From the NCBI GenBank assembly GCA_003694495.1, contig RFJO01000008.1:1-26250 (forward strand): a DNA stretch of 26,250 bases, given 5' to 3'. Of this stretch, positions 1 through 7,682 are shown one piece after another (positions within the stretch are counted from its first letter, which is position 1; the number at the start of each line of letters is the position of its first letter). This stretch comes from Candidatus Woesearchaeota archaeon. GTDB taxonomy: Archaea > Nanobdellota > Nanobdellia > SCGC-AAA011-G17 > GW2011-AR17. The position numbers and the translations under genes were made by a program. The notes below the pieces were generated by a model, which saw only the letters and a list, made by a program, of their open reading frames with translations, had not been told where the DNA came from and did not search any database.

Positions 1-2
1 GA

Positions 3-128
3 ATGATATTCCCTGAAATACTAAAACTTGAACAAGCTATAGAAGATAAAATGAAAAAAATGATGGTGGATAAACTGCAATATGAAGAAGAGGTTCTTCT
101 TAAGAAGATGCAGGAGCTTGTTTCTTAG
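3..128 (+). CDS. C-terminal end of an unidentified protein, cut by the window edge
   Basis: This reading frame is open from the left edge to a TAG stop and encodes 41 residues. The product is rich in Lys, Glu and Met and looks like an amphipathic helix, with KLEQAIEDK near its start and LLKKMQELVS at its end. An ATG lies at base 3, but with only two bases before it the real start is probably further left. Its last 29 bases overlap the end of the convergent primase gene. No family is recognisable from this tail. It could be a chance open frame, but its codon use and charge pattern look like real coding sequence. Confidence 0.45.
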   Translation: MIFPEILKLEQAIEDKMKKMMVDKLQYEEEVLLKKMQELVS

Positions 129-1431
129 GCTTACGCTTTTTTTGATTGGTTGTGTAGGCTTTAAACCGGATATAAGAAAAATTAATAGGGTTTTTAATAC
201 GTGAACATAATGGTTCTTTCTCGCATACCCTTAAATCTAGATAATAAGCCTGGTTATTGCAATTCGGGGGAAGTGCATGCTCTTTCTGCCGCATGTGCCA
301 TGCTAGTTGAGATAAAATATAATTGTCCCTCAATGGTTCCGGGTTAAGCTTGTTCCATGATAAAAGTGTTGACTTAATTTTTTCCCAAGGCCAACCCATA
401 TGCTGCAAAAACTTTATTAAAATGAATATTGAACGTTTCTTACCATCTTCAAGGTTACCTTTTAAAATCTTCTGAATACAAGGAGGAAAAAGGTCTTCAG
501 GGATGGCTTCCTTGGGAAGCTCAAACTTTTTTTCTTCGTTAACCGACTCTTCTTGCATTTTCAATTTTATAGATTTCTTTGAGTGCCAATCAAAGGCCTG
601 GATTAACAAATTCCTTGCTTCATTCTTTACTGCTTCATCCTTTAAAACAAACTTATAATCAAATGATATGTTCTCAGGTTTGGCCATTTCTTTGTTAAAT
701 TGCAACACAGAATTTGGATCAATTGGTACAGAAACTAACCCAGATTTTTCATGTAACGAATATGGTGAACGGAATAAATGCCTGCTTGAAATCAAAACAG
801 TATCAATGTCAATTATTGAAAACGGATTAAACTTGCCATCCTTAACAATTTCTTCATATTTTAATCCAGACTTTTGCTGTAATGAATCTAAATCATCATG
901 AGACAAAATGTATTCGGATAATTTATCTTTAATCATATTTTCAAGATAACTAGCAATTATGCGTAACCCCTCAGGAAACAAATCTTTAGTTGGTTTTTCA
1001 TTTACATAATCAGGAAATGATTCAAAAGGAACGCATATGTGAAACCCCTTACCACCAGAAAACTTTACACCAATGTGCTCAATATTATGAAACTTTAAAG
1101 CTTCAATAAGAAGAAATGCTGTATACTTAGCATAATCCCAAAATGCTGTGTCTATGTCAAGTATCAAATCCCAACCAATCCGTAGCTCGTCTAATTGCTT
1201 CTTTGACATCCCTGTGTTCAATTGTAAGGGATCACTCCATCGTTCTTCAGAAATGTGAAACGAAGTTACGCCTTTTTTGGCTAAATCATAAATATCACCA
1301 GGGAACTGTAATACGTCAGGACGTTTACCAAATCCTCCATTGCCAAACCTTACACCGACTTCCCTGTCTTTTGCAGCATCTAAGATAGCTTGTTTAACAT
1401 CATTTCTAGAATAATACTTTAATACATCCAT
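100..1431 (-). CDS. priS: DNA primase, PriS catalytic domain fused to a PriL-type Fe-S domain
   Basis: The 443-residue protein makes RNA primers for DNA replication. The N-terminal part is an archaeo-eukaryotic primase (AEP) small subunit: metal-binding DID at residues 92-94 within GWDLILDIDT, the SGGKGFH motif at 125-131, and a third acidic/basic motif around 208-231 (IIDID, then SSRHLFRSPYSLHEKSGL). From about residue 315 it changes to the C-terminal domain of the large subunit: PPC at 316-318, then Cys391, Cys403 and Cys409 followed by RIKNP, matching the four cysteines that hold a 4Fe-4S cluster in PriL. Most archaea have separate PriS and PriL; a single-chain form is known from Nanoarchaeum equitans. 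The PriL N-terminal domain appears to be missing. It is the last minus-strand gene after pfdA, 28 bp away, and ends in a Lys-rich tail. Confidence 0.92.
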   Translation of the reverse strand: MDVLKYYSRNDVKQAILDAAKDREVGVRFGNGGFGKRPDVLQFPGDIYDLAKKGVTSFHISEERWSDPLQLNTGMSKKQLDELRIGWDLILDIDTAFWDYAKYTAFLLIEALKFHNIEHIGVKFSGGKGFHICVPFESFPDYVNEKPTKDLFPEGLRIIASYLENMIKDKLSEYILSHDDLDSLQQKSGLKYEEIVKDGKFNPFSIIDIDTVLISSRHLFRSPYSLHEKSGLVSVPIDPNSVLQFNKEMAKPENISFDYKFVLKDEAVKNEARNLLIQAFDWHSKKSIKLKMQEESVNEEKKFELPKEAIPEDLFPPCIQKILKGNLEDGKKRSIFILIKFLQHMGWPWEKIKSTLLSWNKLNPEPLRDNYILSQLAWHMRQKEHALPPNCNNQAYYLDLRVCEKEPLCSRIKNPINFSYIRFKAYTTNQKKRKPKKQAPASS

Positions 1432-1459
1432 AAATATGTATAATAAACAAATGATTTAT

Positions 1460-1867
1460 TTATTTTTTGACCATTCCTTGCATCTCTGTTTGCAATTCCT
1501 TGGCCCTTGTGGCGCCTTTCATATATTCATTTTTAAGATTTTTAATAATTTCCTCAATGTCTTTTATCTGATTTTTGACCATGTCTAGTGCTTCAGGAAT
1601 TGGCTTATAAACAGCAACATTACCGCCAACGTTCATTAAAACCTTTTCACATGATTTAAGAGTTGCGTTAACAAAAATCCCGCTGCCTAGAGGACTCATT
1701 ATGTCTGTGCCTTCCTTGGCGTTAGACAGGCTTTCTAAGCTTTCTTTAACATAATTTAATTCAACCAACTGCTGGCTAAGGATGTCTGCTTCCTGCTGTA
1801 CTTTTTTAAGCTGAGAACTTATTAATTGCAACTCAACATATTTTTGTTGAAGCTCGTCATTACTCAT
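1460..1867 (-). CDS. pfdA: prefoldin subunit alpha
   Basis: This 135-residue protein is the alpha subunit of the hexameric chaperone prefoldin, which holds unfolded proteins and passes them to the thermosome. Two long coiled-coil helices (about residues 3-50 and 92-133) flank a beta-hairpin core containing SPLGSGIFVNA and KVLMNVGGNVAVYK, the pattern typical of alpha-class prefoldins. The length is normal for the family. Its ATG overlaps the eL14 stop codon as ATGA, so the two are probably translationally coupled. In many archaea pfdA sits instead with the eL31/eL39/eIF6 genes, so its place directly after eL14 is a rearrangement of the usual neighbourhood. Confidence 0.93.
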   Translation of the reverse strand: MSNDELQQKYVELQLISSQLKKVQQEADILSQQLVELNYVKESLESLSNAKEGTDIMSPLGSGIFVNATLKSCEKVLMNVGGNVAVYKPIPEALDMVKNQIKDIEEIIKNLKNEYMKGATRAKELQTEMQGMVKK

Positions 1868-2238
1868 TTCTTATCCTCTTTCTTTGGTGATTTTTTCTTT
1901 GTAACCTTTTTTTCTGGCTGAGGTACAGACTTTTTTTCTGAACCTTTTCTTTGCTTCCTTGGACGCTCAGATTTTTGTTTGTTTTCTTTTTTACTTTCTT
2001 TCTTTTCAACAACTTCTAAGCCAGCCTTCTTTAATGCTTTTAGAACATCTTCACTTGAAGCTTTTTCCTTAATATCAACAACATCTTTAGTCGGCTCCAA
2101 GTGCCTTATGTTACACTTCCTCCTTCTAACATTGCCGTCAATCAGAACAGAGTTATTGTCAATATTTTCAACAACAACAGCTAACCTGCCAGCATCCCTG
2201 CCTGCAAGCTTAATACAAACTCTTCCTACATTTAACAT
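1864..2238 (-). CDS. rpl14e: 50S ribosomal protein eL14
   Basis: This is archaeal/eukaryal large-subunit protein eL14. The N-terminal KOW-like SH3 barrel is clear: VGRVCIKLAGRDAGRLAVVV, then VLIDGNVRRRKCNIRHLEPT at about residues 31-50. The core ends near residue 78, and the last roughly 45 residues are an almost pure Lys/Glu/Ser/Pro tail that is probably disordered. Archaeal eL14 is often little more than the core, so this tail is long. A strong Shine-Dalgarno GGAGGT lies six bases before the ATG and fixes the start. A 68-bp gap separates it from eL34, the usual site of cmk in other archaea. Confidence 0.95.
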   Translation of the reverse strand: MLNVGRVCIKLAGRDAGRLAVVVENIDNNSVLIDGNVRRRKCNIRHLEPTKDVVDIKEKASSEDVLKALKKAGLEVVEKKESKKENKQKSERPRKQRKGSEKKSVPQPEKKVTKKKSPKKEDKK

Positions 2239-2306
2239 TTTTTACCTCCATAATGCTTTATCTATTTATTCGTCGCCGAACAAATTTCCTCTTTCACAAC
2301 AGGAGA

Positions 2307-2573
2307 TTATGCTCTAGCTTTTTGTACTAATAACTTTCTTGTACAACTTGAACATAAATTTCCACCATAAGGACGTTCTGGACGTTTTACAGTCTTCGGA
2401 AGATTCCTAAGCTTTGATGGCCTTTTGTTTGGCACACCATGCAATGTTGCACCACAAGTACCACAAACTGATTTGGATACTTTTTTCTTCCTATAATGTA
2501 CTGTTGTAACACCGCCAGGAGTCCTTACAAAGACTTTCTTCTTTGATCTTGATCTTTCGTTTGGCTTTGGCAT
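2307..2573 (-). CDS. rpl34e: 50S ribosomal protein eL34
   Basis: This 88-residue zinc-binding large-subunit protein has a basic N-terminus, then CGTCGATLHGVPNKRPS with a CxxC pair (Cys37, Cys40), and a second pair in NLCSSCTRKLL (Cys76, Cys79). Together these form the family's four-cysteine zinc site. The length is typical. GAGGT lies six bases before the ATG as a Shine-Dalgarno sequence, and a TATA box at 2611-2623 suggests that eL34-eL14-pfdA-primase can also be transcribed from its own promoter. Confidence 0.95.
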   Translation of the reverse strand: MPKPNERSRSKKKVFVRTPGGVTTVHYRKKKVSKSVCGTCGATLHGVPNKRPSKLRNLPKTVKRPERPYGGNLCSSCTRKLLVQKARA

Positions 2574-2610
2574 TTTTTAACCTCAATTAATAGACAAAAG
2601 AAAATGCAGT

Positions 2611-2623
2611 GAATTTATAAACC
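2611..2623 (-). promoter_or_regulatory. TATA-type promoter of the eL34-eL14-pfdA-primase segment
   Basis: On the minus strand the sequence reads GGTTTATAAATTC, a close match to the archaeal TATA box. Counting about 26 bases on puts the transcript start near 2590, leaving a leader of roughly 16 nt that contains the eL34 Shine-Dalgarno GAGGT. It lies in the 67-bp gap after the lipoprotein gene. Assigned by motif and spacing only. Confidence 0.55.
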
Positions 2624-2640
2624 TTTCGGAGATGCGTAAA

Positions 2641-3096
2641 CTAGATGCTAGATAACCGGCATTTGTATTCTTGAGATAGAAGAGGACATTGCCTTAAGCT
2701 TTTTCCCTCATCCAAAGCTACATCTACACAAGACTTCTCACGCTTTTCAATAACTTCACAATCCTGTATAACCCTAGTCCCAGGGGAATAAGCTAAAGCT
2801 GCATCATTAACATTTGAGAAACCCAATTGGCCGGGAGTTGTATTATATGACAACACTTTACCATCTTGAGATCTTACTTTCAAATATATTGATGAACTTT
2901 TTGTATCTTCAACTATTTTTACTTCAAGAACTTCACCGGGATAAATCTTATGATAACTAAACTCTCTAGCATTAGGACTACAACCAATAACAATGCCAGC
3001 AGATAAACCCATCGCAAGGGTCATTTTCTGAACAAGAGACAATAACCCAGTTTGTTTCGGCCTAAAAACACCATTATCTAATTTTTTGTTTTCCAT
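2641..3096 (-). CDS. putative membrane-anchored lipoprotein, orphan
   Basis: I do not recognise the family of this 151-residue protein. A short charged N-terminus is followed by a hydrophobic stretch at about residues 18-38 ending in VIGC (Cys39), which fits a lipobox, so it may be exported and lipid-anchored. The rest is polar and beta-like (YHKIYPGEVLEVKIVED, then SSIYLKVRSQDGKVLSY) with four more cysteines at 113, 123, 137 and 146 that could form two disulfides outside the cell. It has its own TATA box, 28 bp before the ATG, and no Shine-Dalgarno, so its mRNA is probably leaderless. It is unusual as a cell-surface protein inside a ribosomal and translocon gene row. Coding status is well supported; function is unknown. 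Confidence 0.72.
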   Translation of the reverse strand: MENKKLDNGVFRPKQTGLLSLVQKMTLAMGLSAGIVIGCSPNAREFSYHKIYPGEVLEVKIVEDTKSSSIYLKVRSQDGKVLSYNTTPGQLGFSNVNDAALAYSPGTRVIQDCEVIEKREKSCVDVALDEGKSLRQCPLLSQEYKCRLSSI

Positions 3097-3118
3097 TTTT
3101 AACTATTAAGTAGTTAAA

Positions 3119-3130
3119 TTTATATATAAA
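3119..3130 (-). promoter_or_regulatory. TATA box of the orphan lipoprotein gene
   Basis: TTTATATATAAA is a perfect palindromic TATA sequence centred 28-29 bp from the ATG at 3096. With the usual 25-27 bp from TATA to start site, transcription would begin at or next to the start codon, giving a leaderless mRNA. This argues that the lipoprotein gene is expressed independently of the operon it sits in. Confidence 0.6.
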
Positions 3131-3140
3131 GCTTTTGGTG

Positions 3141-3587
3141 TTAGTGAACCTTTAAAACTTTCCTTAAAAACATGCTAAGTACTATTGAGAAAATAATGTA
3201 GCTCCATAGCCAGCTTAGGCCAAACAACACATCAGGGTTTCCCATTGTTTCATAATATTTTCTAAGCCAGCCAAATATAAGAATGATGGGAATGAATGTA
3301 ATCAACATTGGCTTAAATGAGTGCATCATGTATTTCATGTTTTTTTCCATTACCTCTTTCTGCTTTGCCATTAAAGCTTGTGGGTCGTCTTTAAGCTCTT
3401 TAAGCTCTTTCTGCATGGATTTCATGTCCTCTTTAAGAGTTTTCATTAGTTCCTGATCTGTAACCCATTTGTAAATTAAAGTTATAAGAAGCGTTAAAAG
3501 AAATGATACTGCAAATAAGCCCCATGGGCTAGGCAAATTGGACAATAGCCAACCTAAGGTTGGGTCAAATATGCTTTCTAGTGCCAT
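3141..3587 (-). CDS. EMC3/TMCO1-family membrane insertase (DUF106, YidC-like)
   Basis: This 148-residue membrane protein belongs to the archaeal DUF106 group, related to EMC3, TMCO1 and bacterial YidC, which help insert membrane proteins. It has three hydrophobic segments at about residues 22-42, 92-108 and 120-141. Between the first two lies a charged helical hairpin (about 44-88, rich in Lys, Glu and Met), the cytosolic coiled coil typical of the Oxa1 superfamily. It follows secY after 38 bp, the conserved archaeal arrangement, although adk, often found between them, is missing. The membrane is its expected site of action, beside SecY and the ribosome exit. Confidence 0.9.
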   Translation of the reverse strand: MALESIFDPTLGWLLSNLPSPWGLFAVSFLLTLLITLIYKWVTDQELMKTLKEDMKSMQKELKELKDDPQALMAKQKEVMEKNMKYMMHSFKPMLITFIPIILIFGWLRKYYETMGNPDVLFGLSWLWSYIIFSIVLSMFLRKVLKVH

Positions 3588-3607
3588 TATAATAAATTAA
3601 TTCTCCT

Positions 3608-3617
3608 AATTTAAAAA
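3608..3617 (-). promoter_or_regulatory. possible internal promoter before the EMC3-like gene
   Basis: In the 38-bp gap after secY the minus strand reads CCTTTTTAAATTAGG, centred about 25 bp before the ATG. An AGGAGA follows but is too far from the ATG for a normal ribosome site. The layout would fit a leaderless transcript from an internal promoter, but read-through from secY is equally possible. Confidence 0.35.
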
Positions 3618-3625
3618 GGTTATGG

Positions 3626-5029
3626 TTACCTGCCCATCATCTTTCTCAAGCTTGGGTGCATATCCATCATGTGCTCTTTTGCAACTGACTCGTATAACCT
3701 ATAAATGATCATGACTGCTAACAAAATACCTGTACCCCTGCTTAATGCTCCTAACAAATCTGCTGAAGCTGCAAGAAGACCTACAGTTGCACCGCCCATG
3801 ATGGTTAAAGGTGTGATGTAGCGTTTTAACACGTGCTCAAGAATCCTTTCGTCCCTTCTAAACCCAGGAATTTGAAGACCTGAAGCCATTATTTGCTTAG
3901 CCTGGCTTCTAGCGTCCATGTTAGATGTTTGTACCCAGAAAAAAGAAAATACTATTGAACCTACTATCATGAAAAACATGTAACTGCCTGCGTGCGCTAA
4001 ATCAATCCACCTGAATGAACCAGTAATGGCTGATTCTATCAACCTTGGTGCATGAATCCAAGTTATAAAACCTGTAGCAGGTGCGCCATTTGCGCTAAAT
4101 GTGCCTAAAATGGGCCAGCCTTTACTTTCCAACAATTTTGCCCATAGTTGCAAATTAGCCAATAAGGCAGCTATCAAGATAACAGGAATGTTAGATGTAT
4201 AAATGAAATTTAAAGGCCACCTTATGCCATGGCCACGTACACGGCCAAATGATAAAGGTATCTCAACTTTCATTGCCTGACCATATACAGACATGACAAA
4301 AACCAAAATTGTTGCAAGGATAGAACTTAACGCCAAGATTGCGCCTGTTGGAGTCCTGCCAATTATAGATTGGAAAAAGACCCATACTTTACCTACTGGA
4401 GCTAGGGTTGAGCCAAATGCCAATGTCCCAGCGGTTGTCAATGGTGAAAATGCTCTTATCATTATCTGTTGAGATACACCAGCAGCAATGAATAAACTTA
4501 TACCGCCAATAAAACCCCATTTCTGTAACAATTCATCCATAAGCATGATTAAAAGACCGCCAACGACTAACTGGGTAACCAAAACAAATTGCATAATAAG
4601 GTATGTATTAGGCGCTAAAGCTGCTGATGGTGCTAACCCACCTAAAAAAACGTAAATGAATGCTTCAAAAACTATGAAGAATATTGAAAATAGCTTAGAT
4701 AAGGCCTGAAACTTCTTTTTTCCTTCAGCTGTGGTCATGTCAATCTTTAAAATGCCTGAACCTGCCAACAACTGTAAAACAATGGATGCAGTTACCAATG
4801 GGCCAATACCTAAAGATAAGATTGAACCAAATTTTGCACCTAACAGAATTGATAATTGTGTAAACTGTTCAAGGGCGTTGTTGCCTAAACCATATAAGGG
4901 TATTAACGATAATATGAAAAATGCGAAAAGAACTATCAAGGTCCATTTTAGTTTCTCTTTAAATGATAACCTTTTCTGGGTTGGACCTTTAACCTCCGGC
5001 AGGTTAAGAAGTGCGTCATAAAAACCCAT
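3626..5029 (-). CDS. secY: protein translocase subunit SecY
   Basis: SecY is the channel-forming subunit of the Sec translocon (SecYEG/Sec61 alpha) in the cytoplasmic membrane. The 467-residue protein shows about ten hydrophobic segments in the archaeal pattern, an N-terminal amphipathic region (MGFYDALLNLPEV), and the early loop with GSGILKIDMTTAEGKKKF. A conserved segment with TSNIPVILIAAL follows, and the basic cytosolic loop with FRRDERILEHVLKRYI lies near the end. The length is typical. Its ATG follows the uL15 stop codon with no intervening base, so coupling with the ribosomal genes is tight. It works with the EMC3-like protein next to it and with SRP54 and FtsY further along. Confidence 0.98.
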   Translation of the reverse strand: MGFYDALLNLPEVKGPTQKRLSFKEKLKWTLIVLFAFFILSLIPLYGLGNNALEQFTQLSILLGAKFGSILSLGIGPLVTASIVLQLLAGSGILKIDMTTAEGKKKFQALSKLFSIFFIVFEAFIYVFLGGLAPSAALAPNTYLIMQFVLVTQLVVGGLLIMLMDELLQKWGFIGGISLFIAAGVSQQIMIRAFSPLTTAGTLAFGSTLAPVGKVWVFFQSIIGRTPTGAILALSSILATILVFVMSVYGQAMKVEIPLSFGRVRGHGIRWPLNFIYTSNIPVILIAALLANLQLWAKLLESKGWPILGTFSANGAPATGFITWIHAPRLIESAITGSFRWIDLAHAGSYMFFMIVGSIVFSFFWVQTSNMDARSQAKQIMASGLQIPGFRRDERILEHVLKRYITPLTIMGGATVGLLAASADLLGALSRGTGILLAVMIIYRLYESVAKEHMMDMHPSLRKMMGR

Positions 5030-5512
5030 TTAATCTTCCCTCTTCTCTTCTTCTACGTCTTCCCACTCTTCCTCTGAAGAGTTTAATACTTCAACAGTTC
5101 CTCCAAGCGACTCAATCTTGGATACCGCCTTACTAGATGCGTAATCAGTAGTTAATTTCAGTTTTTTGTTTATTGTACCTGAACCTAAAACTTTGTCATA
5201 TCCTAGGTCTTTCAAGTTTACAACATAAACACCATTTTTAGGAGATATGTTTTTTTCTACTAGTGAATTTAGTTTTGATAACGATAATGCTTTAATCCTT
5301 TTTGTTGTCTTATTCTTAAAACCATGCTTGCCAAAATATGATGAACCGTATTGTTTCAAAATAGATGGTTTCTTCTGGTCTGCACGCTTTCCGCCACCAG
5401 CCATGCCTCTACCACCACGATGACCTGCGCCACGGCGTTTTTTCATAGAACCTCCACCGTGAGTGGTTGATCCCCTATATCTTGTAAGCTTTTTGCGTTT
5501 ATTCACTACCAT
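5030..5512 (-). CDS. rpl15: 50S ribosomal protein uL15
   Basis: This 160-residue large-subunit protein has the family's Gly/Arg-rich N-terminal extension that penetrates the rRNA (THGGGSMKKRRGAGHRGGRG at about residues 18-37, then AGGGKRADQ). The globular C-terminal domain includes VYVVNLKDLGYDKVLGSG. The end is a short acidic tail (SSEEEWEDVEEE), probably a lineage addition. It lies between uL30 and secY as in most archaea, one base after the uL30 stop. Confidence 0.96.
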   Translation of the reverse strand: MVVNKRKKLTRYRGSTTHGGGSMKKRRGAGHRGGRGMAGGGKRADQKKPSILKQYGSSYFGKHGFKNKTTKRIKALSLSKLNSLVEKNISPKNGVYVVNLKDLGYDKVLGSGTINKKLKLTTDYASSKAVSKIESLGGTVEVLNSSEEEWEDVEEEKRED

Positions 5513-5513
5513 T

Positions 5514-5987
5514 TTAAACCATCCTCTTGATTAAATCGTTAATCTTATCTTTCCTATAACCTAATGCACCACCTAAACTGAACGGCTTTTTGGTGCCTTT
5601 ACTTTCAAAACCGTTAACTGGCGGGCTCAACTTAAAAAATAGCTTTAGCCCAGGAATGTCTCTAAGCTCTTTCTTGAAATCAAAGTATGCATCAACAAAA
5701 TCGTCAACTGACATATTAAGTTTTTCTTTCAAATAATCTTCAGTTAACTTGTTTTTTCCTGGAAGCCTGCCACGTTTTAATAACAATTCTTTGAATGTTT
5801 CTTTATTAATCTCACCCCATGTTACAAAGTCCTTTACCTTAAGCAACATGCCCATCATTGATGGAGTGTTAGGTATAACTACACAAGAATTCTTCCTGTA
5901 CAATTTTAACATCTGGAATGTGTCCTTGATTTCTTGTTTCAAATTAACATTCCCTTTAATCCTGATAATAGCTATCCTTGTTTTCAT
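5514..5987 (-). CDS. rpl30: 50S ribosomal protein uL30
   Basis: This 157-residue protein is of the long archaeal/eukaryal form (about 60 residues in bacteria). The L30 ferredoxin-like fold is at the N-terminus: TRIAIIRIKGNVNLKQEIKD, then LKLYRKNSCVVIPNTPSMMG. The archaeal C-terminal extension contains a predicted rRNA-binding end, KGTKKPFSLGGALGYR. It overlaps uS5 upstream by four bases (ATGA). Confidence 0.96.
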   Translation of the reverse strand: MKTRIAIIRIKGNVNLKQEIKDTFQMLKLYRKNSCVVIPNTPSMMGMLLKVKDFVTWGEINKETFKELLLKRGRLPGKNKLTEDYLKEKLNMSVDDFVDAYFDFKKELRDIPGLKLFFKLSPPVNGFESKGTKKPFSLGGALGYRKDKINDLIKRMV

Positions 5988-6721
5988 TTCTTCTCCTCTA
6001 GGCCAACTCTTTTTGCTGCTTCTGGCCTTACTTTCATTGCACCTTGGTTCTGTAAAGCTTTAAAGCAAGCCTTAAGAACATTAATTTTGGTGCTTGATTT
6101 GCCACGAATCTTTGAATATACATCTTTTATACCAGCTAAGTTGAATATCTTTTTACATTCTTCGTTCATTACCAAGTTTGCACCTTTTGGAGCTGGACCA
6201 ACCTTAACAACAACAGAGCCTGATTTGCCTTCTGTTGCAAAAGGCAATGAATGAGATTCACCACAGCCACATTCCCATGAACCGCAACCTCTTCTTACTT
6301 TGATTATGCTAAGTTTTGCACGCCTGATAGCTTTTTCCCTTGCAGGCATTGTTTCCTTCCCTTTTCCCATGCCAATACCAACATAACCATCCCTGTTACC
6401 AACAACCGCCATTGTAGCAAATGATGGTTTGTTACCCTCTTTACTCTTTTTTTGTGTCTGACGCCAGATACTTTTTTTACCGCCACCAAACTTACCTTTT
6501 GATTGACCTAAAGCAAGCAAATCTGATTCCAAACCAGGCAACAACGCGTCAACTATCTCTGGTTCAAGGATCCTTTGCCCTGATTCAAGGATTTGATCAA
6601 TGTTTGTAATCTCACCAGACTTTACTTTCATTCCTAACTCAGTCTTAGGCTTCCATAATGACATATCAAATGCCTTAGCTGTCCTAATTCCACTTTCCTC
6701 AACTGTTTTGTCTGAGCTCAT
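5984..6721 (-). CDS. rps5: 30S ribosomal protein uS5
   Basis: This 245-residue small-subunit protein lies near the mRNA entry channel and affects decoding accuracy. The double-stranded-RNA-binding S5 domain carries GNRDGYVGIGMGKGKE at residues 108-123, and the archaeal signature RRGCGSWECGCGESHSLPF starts at 143. The S5 C-terminal domain follows (VGPAPKGANLV, then AGIKDVYSKIRG). The archaeal N-terminal extension of about 90 residues is present. It overlaps uL30 and uL18 by four bases each. Confidence 0.97.
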   Translation of the reverse strand: MSSDKTVEESGIRTAKAFDMSLWKPKTELGMKVKSGEITNIDQILESGQRILEPEIVDALLPGLESDLLALGQSKGKFGGGKKSIWRQTQKKSKEGNKPSFATMAVVGNRDGYVGIGMGKGKETMPAREKAIRRAKLSIIKVRRGCGSWECGCGESHSLPFATEGKSGSVVVKVGPAPKGANLVMNEECKKIFNLAGIKDVYSKIRGKSSTKINVLKACFKALQNQGAMKVRPEAAKRVGLEEKK

Positions 6722-7230
6722 TTTTTAACCTTTAAAATTTTCTCCTTAACTTCTTCATAATTCTTTTTTGATTGTTCTGGATTCTTTGTGTGTGCACCAA
6801 TCAACCTTTCTTCAGGCGGAAGGACTGATTCGTCGTGAGGAACTTCTATGCCAGCATCAAGGACACCTTTAAGTGCAGCGTATAATACTGAACCTTTAAC
6901 CGAAGGATAAAGGCCAATGTCTAATACTGCTTCCTTAATGCCTTTTGCTTTGGCTTTAGCACCACATAATAATCCAACTAGATAGGCTGCAGGCACGTTC
7001 CTACGATAACCTTTCCAACCTAATTTGATAAGTTCTCTGCTGTGTGCACTTACAACAACTTTGTCACCTTTTGGATCATATTCAATTATTTGCGCCGAAA
7101 AGTTTTTCAATGATTTCCTGACTACCAACCTTGGCTTCTTTGATGCCAATAGTTTCATTCTTTTCTTATAGTCAGTTTTTCCTTCCCTTTTTCTTCTGAA
7201 AGGGACCACTTTTGTTTTACTGCTGCTCAT
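6718..7230 (-). CDS. rpl18: 50S ribosomal protein uL18
   Basis: This 170-residue protein binds 5S rRNA in the central protuberance. Recognisable segments are PFRRKREGKTDYKKRMKLL at the N-terminus, KPRLVVRKSLKNFSAQII, and GWKGYRRNVPAAYLVGLLCG followed by AVLDIGLYPSVKGSVLYAAL and GAHTKNPEQ. This is the archaeal/eukaryal L5/L18 form, with a normal length. Both ends share ATGA overlaps with the neighbouring ribosomal genes. Confidence 0.97.
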   Translation of the reverse strand: MSSSKTKVVPFRRKREGKTDYKKRMKLLASKKPRLVVRKSLKNFSAQIIEYDPKGDKVVVSAHSRELIKLGWKGYRRNVPAAYLVGLLCGAKAKAKGIKEAVLDIGLYPSVKGSVLYAALKGVLDAGIEVPHDESVLPPEERLIGAHTKNPEQSKKNYEEVKEKILKVKK

Positions 7231-7682
7231 TTTTTCTGATTAAATAACTCTTTCTCAGATAGGAACATTTTTATGTGTTTCCTACTTCTGAAAAAGCCTC
7301 CCTTGATTTTTGAATAAAGATTCCTATAAGTATTAACTTTTATAAGATTTTTTGCTTTTAACTCTTTAATAAACTTACGCTGAGACCTTACTTTAGCCAT
7401 CCAAGCGTCTTTCTTGGGCAACCTGGCCTTTTTAGTACCTTTCTTTGAACCTTTGCCTTTTCTTCTACCTTTGCTTTTCTGAACTTTAATCTTTTTTGAA
7501 CGATAACCAGATATGCCCTTGTCAGGCTTAGCCTGGATTGCCAAATTTGAAATTAAAGACCTTATATCTGCTTTAGTAATAGCTTCTTTAATCTCATCTA
7601 ATCTATCTGGATCAAACCAGACCTTATTTTCGCCAACTTTCAAAAGCTGGGCTGCTATCCTTCTTTGGCTAGTAAGTTTCAT
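7227..7682 (-). CDS. rpl19e: 50S ribosomal protein eL19
   Basis: This 151-residue archaeal/eukaryal protein starts with the conserved SQRRIAAQLLKVGENKVWFD and continues with the basic RSKKIKVQKSKGRRKGKGSK linker. A long helix follows (AWMAKVRSQRKFIKELKAKN, TYRNLYSKIKGGFFRSRKH). The length matches other archaeal eL19 proteins. Its first 14 bases overlap the end of the eL32 gene in another frame, longer than the four-base overlaps common in this operon. Confidence 0.97.
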   Translation of the reverse strand: MKLTSQRRIAAQLLKVGENKVWFDPDRLDEIKEAITKADIRSLISNLAIQAKPDKGISGYRSKKIKVQKSKGRRKGKGSKKGTKKARLPKKDAWMAKVRSQRKFIKELKAKNLIKVNTYRNLYSKIKGGFFRSRKHIKMFLSEKELFNQKK

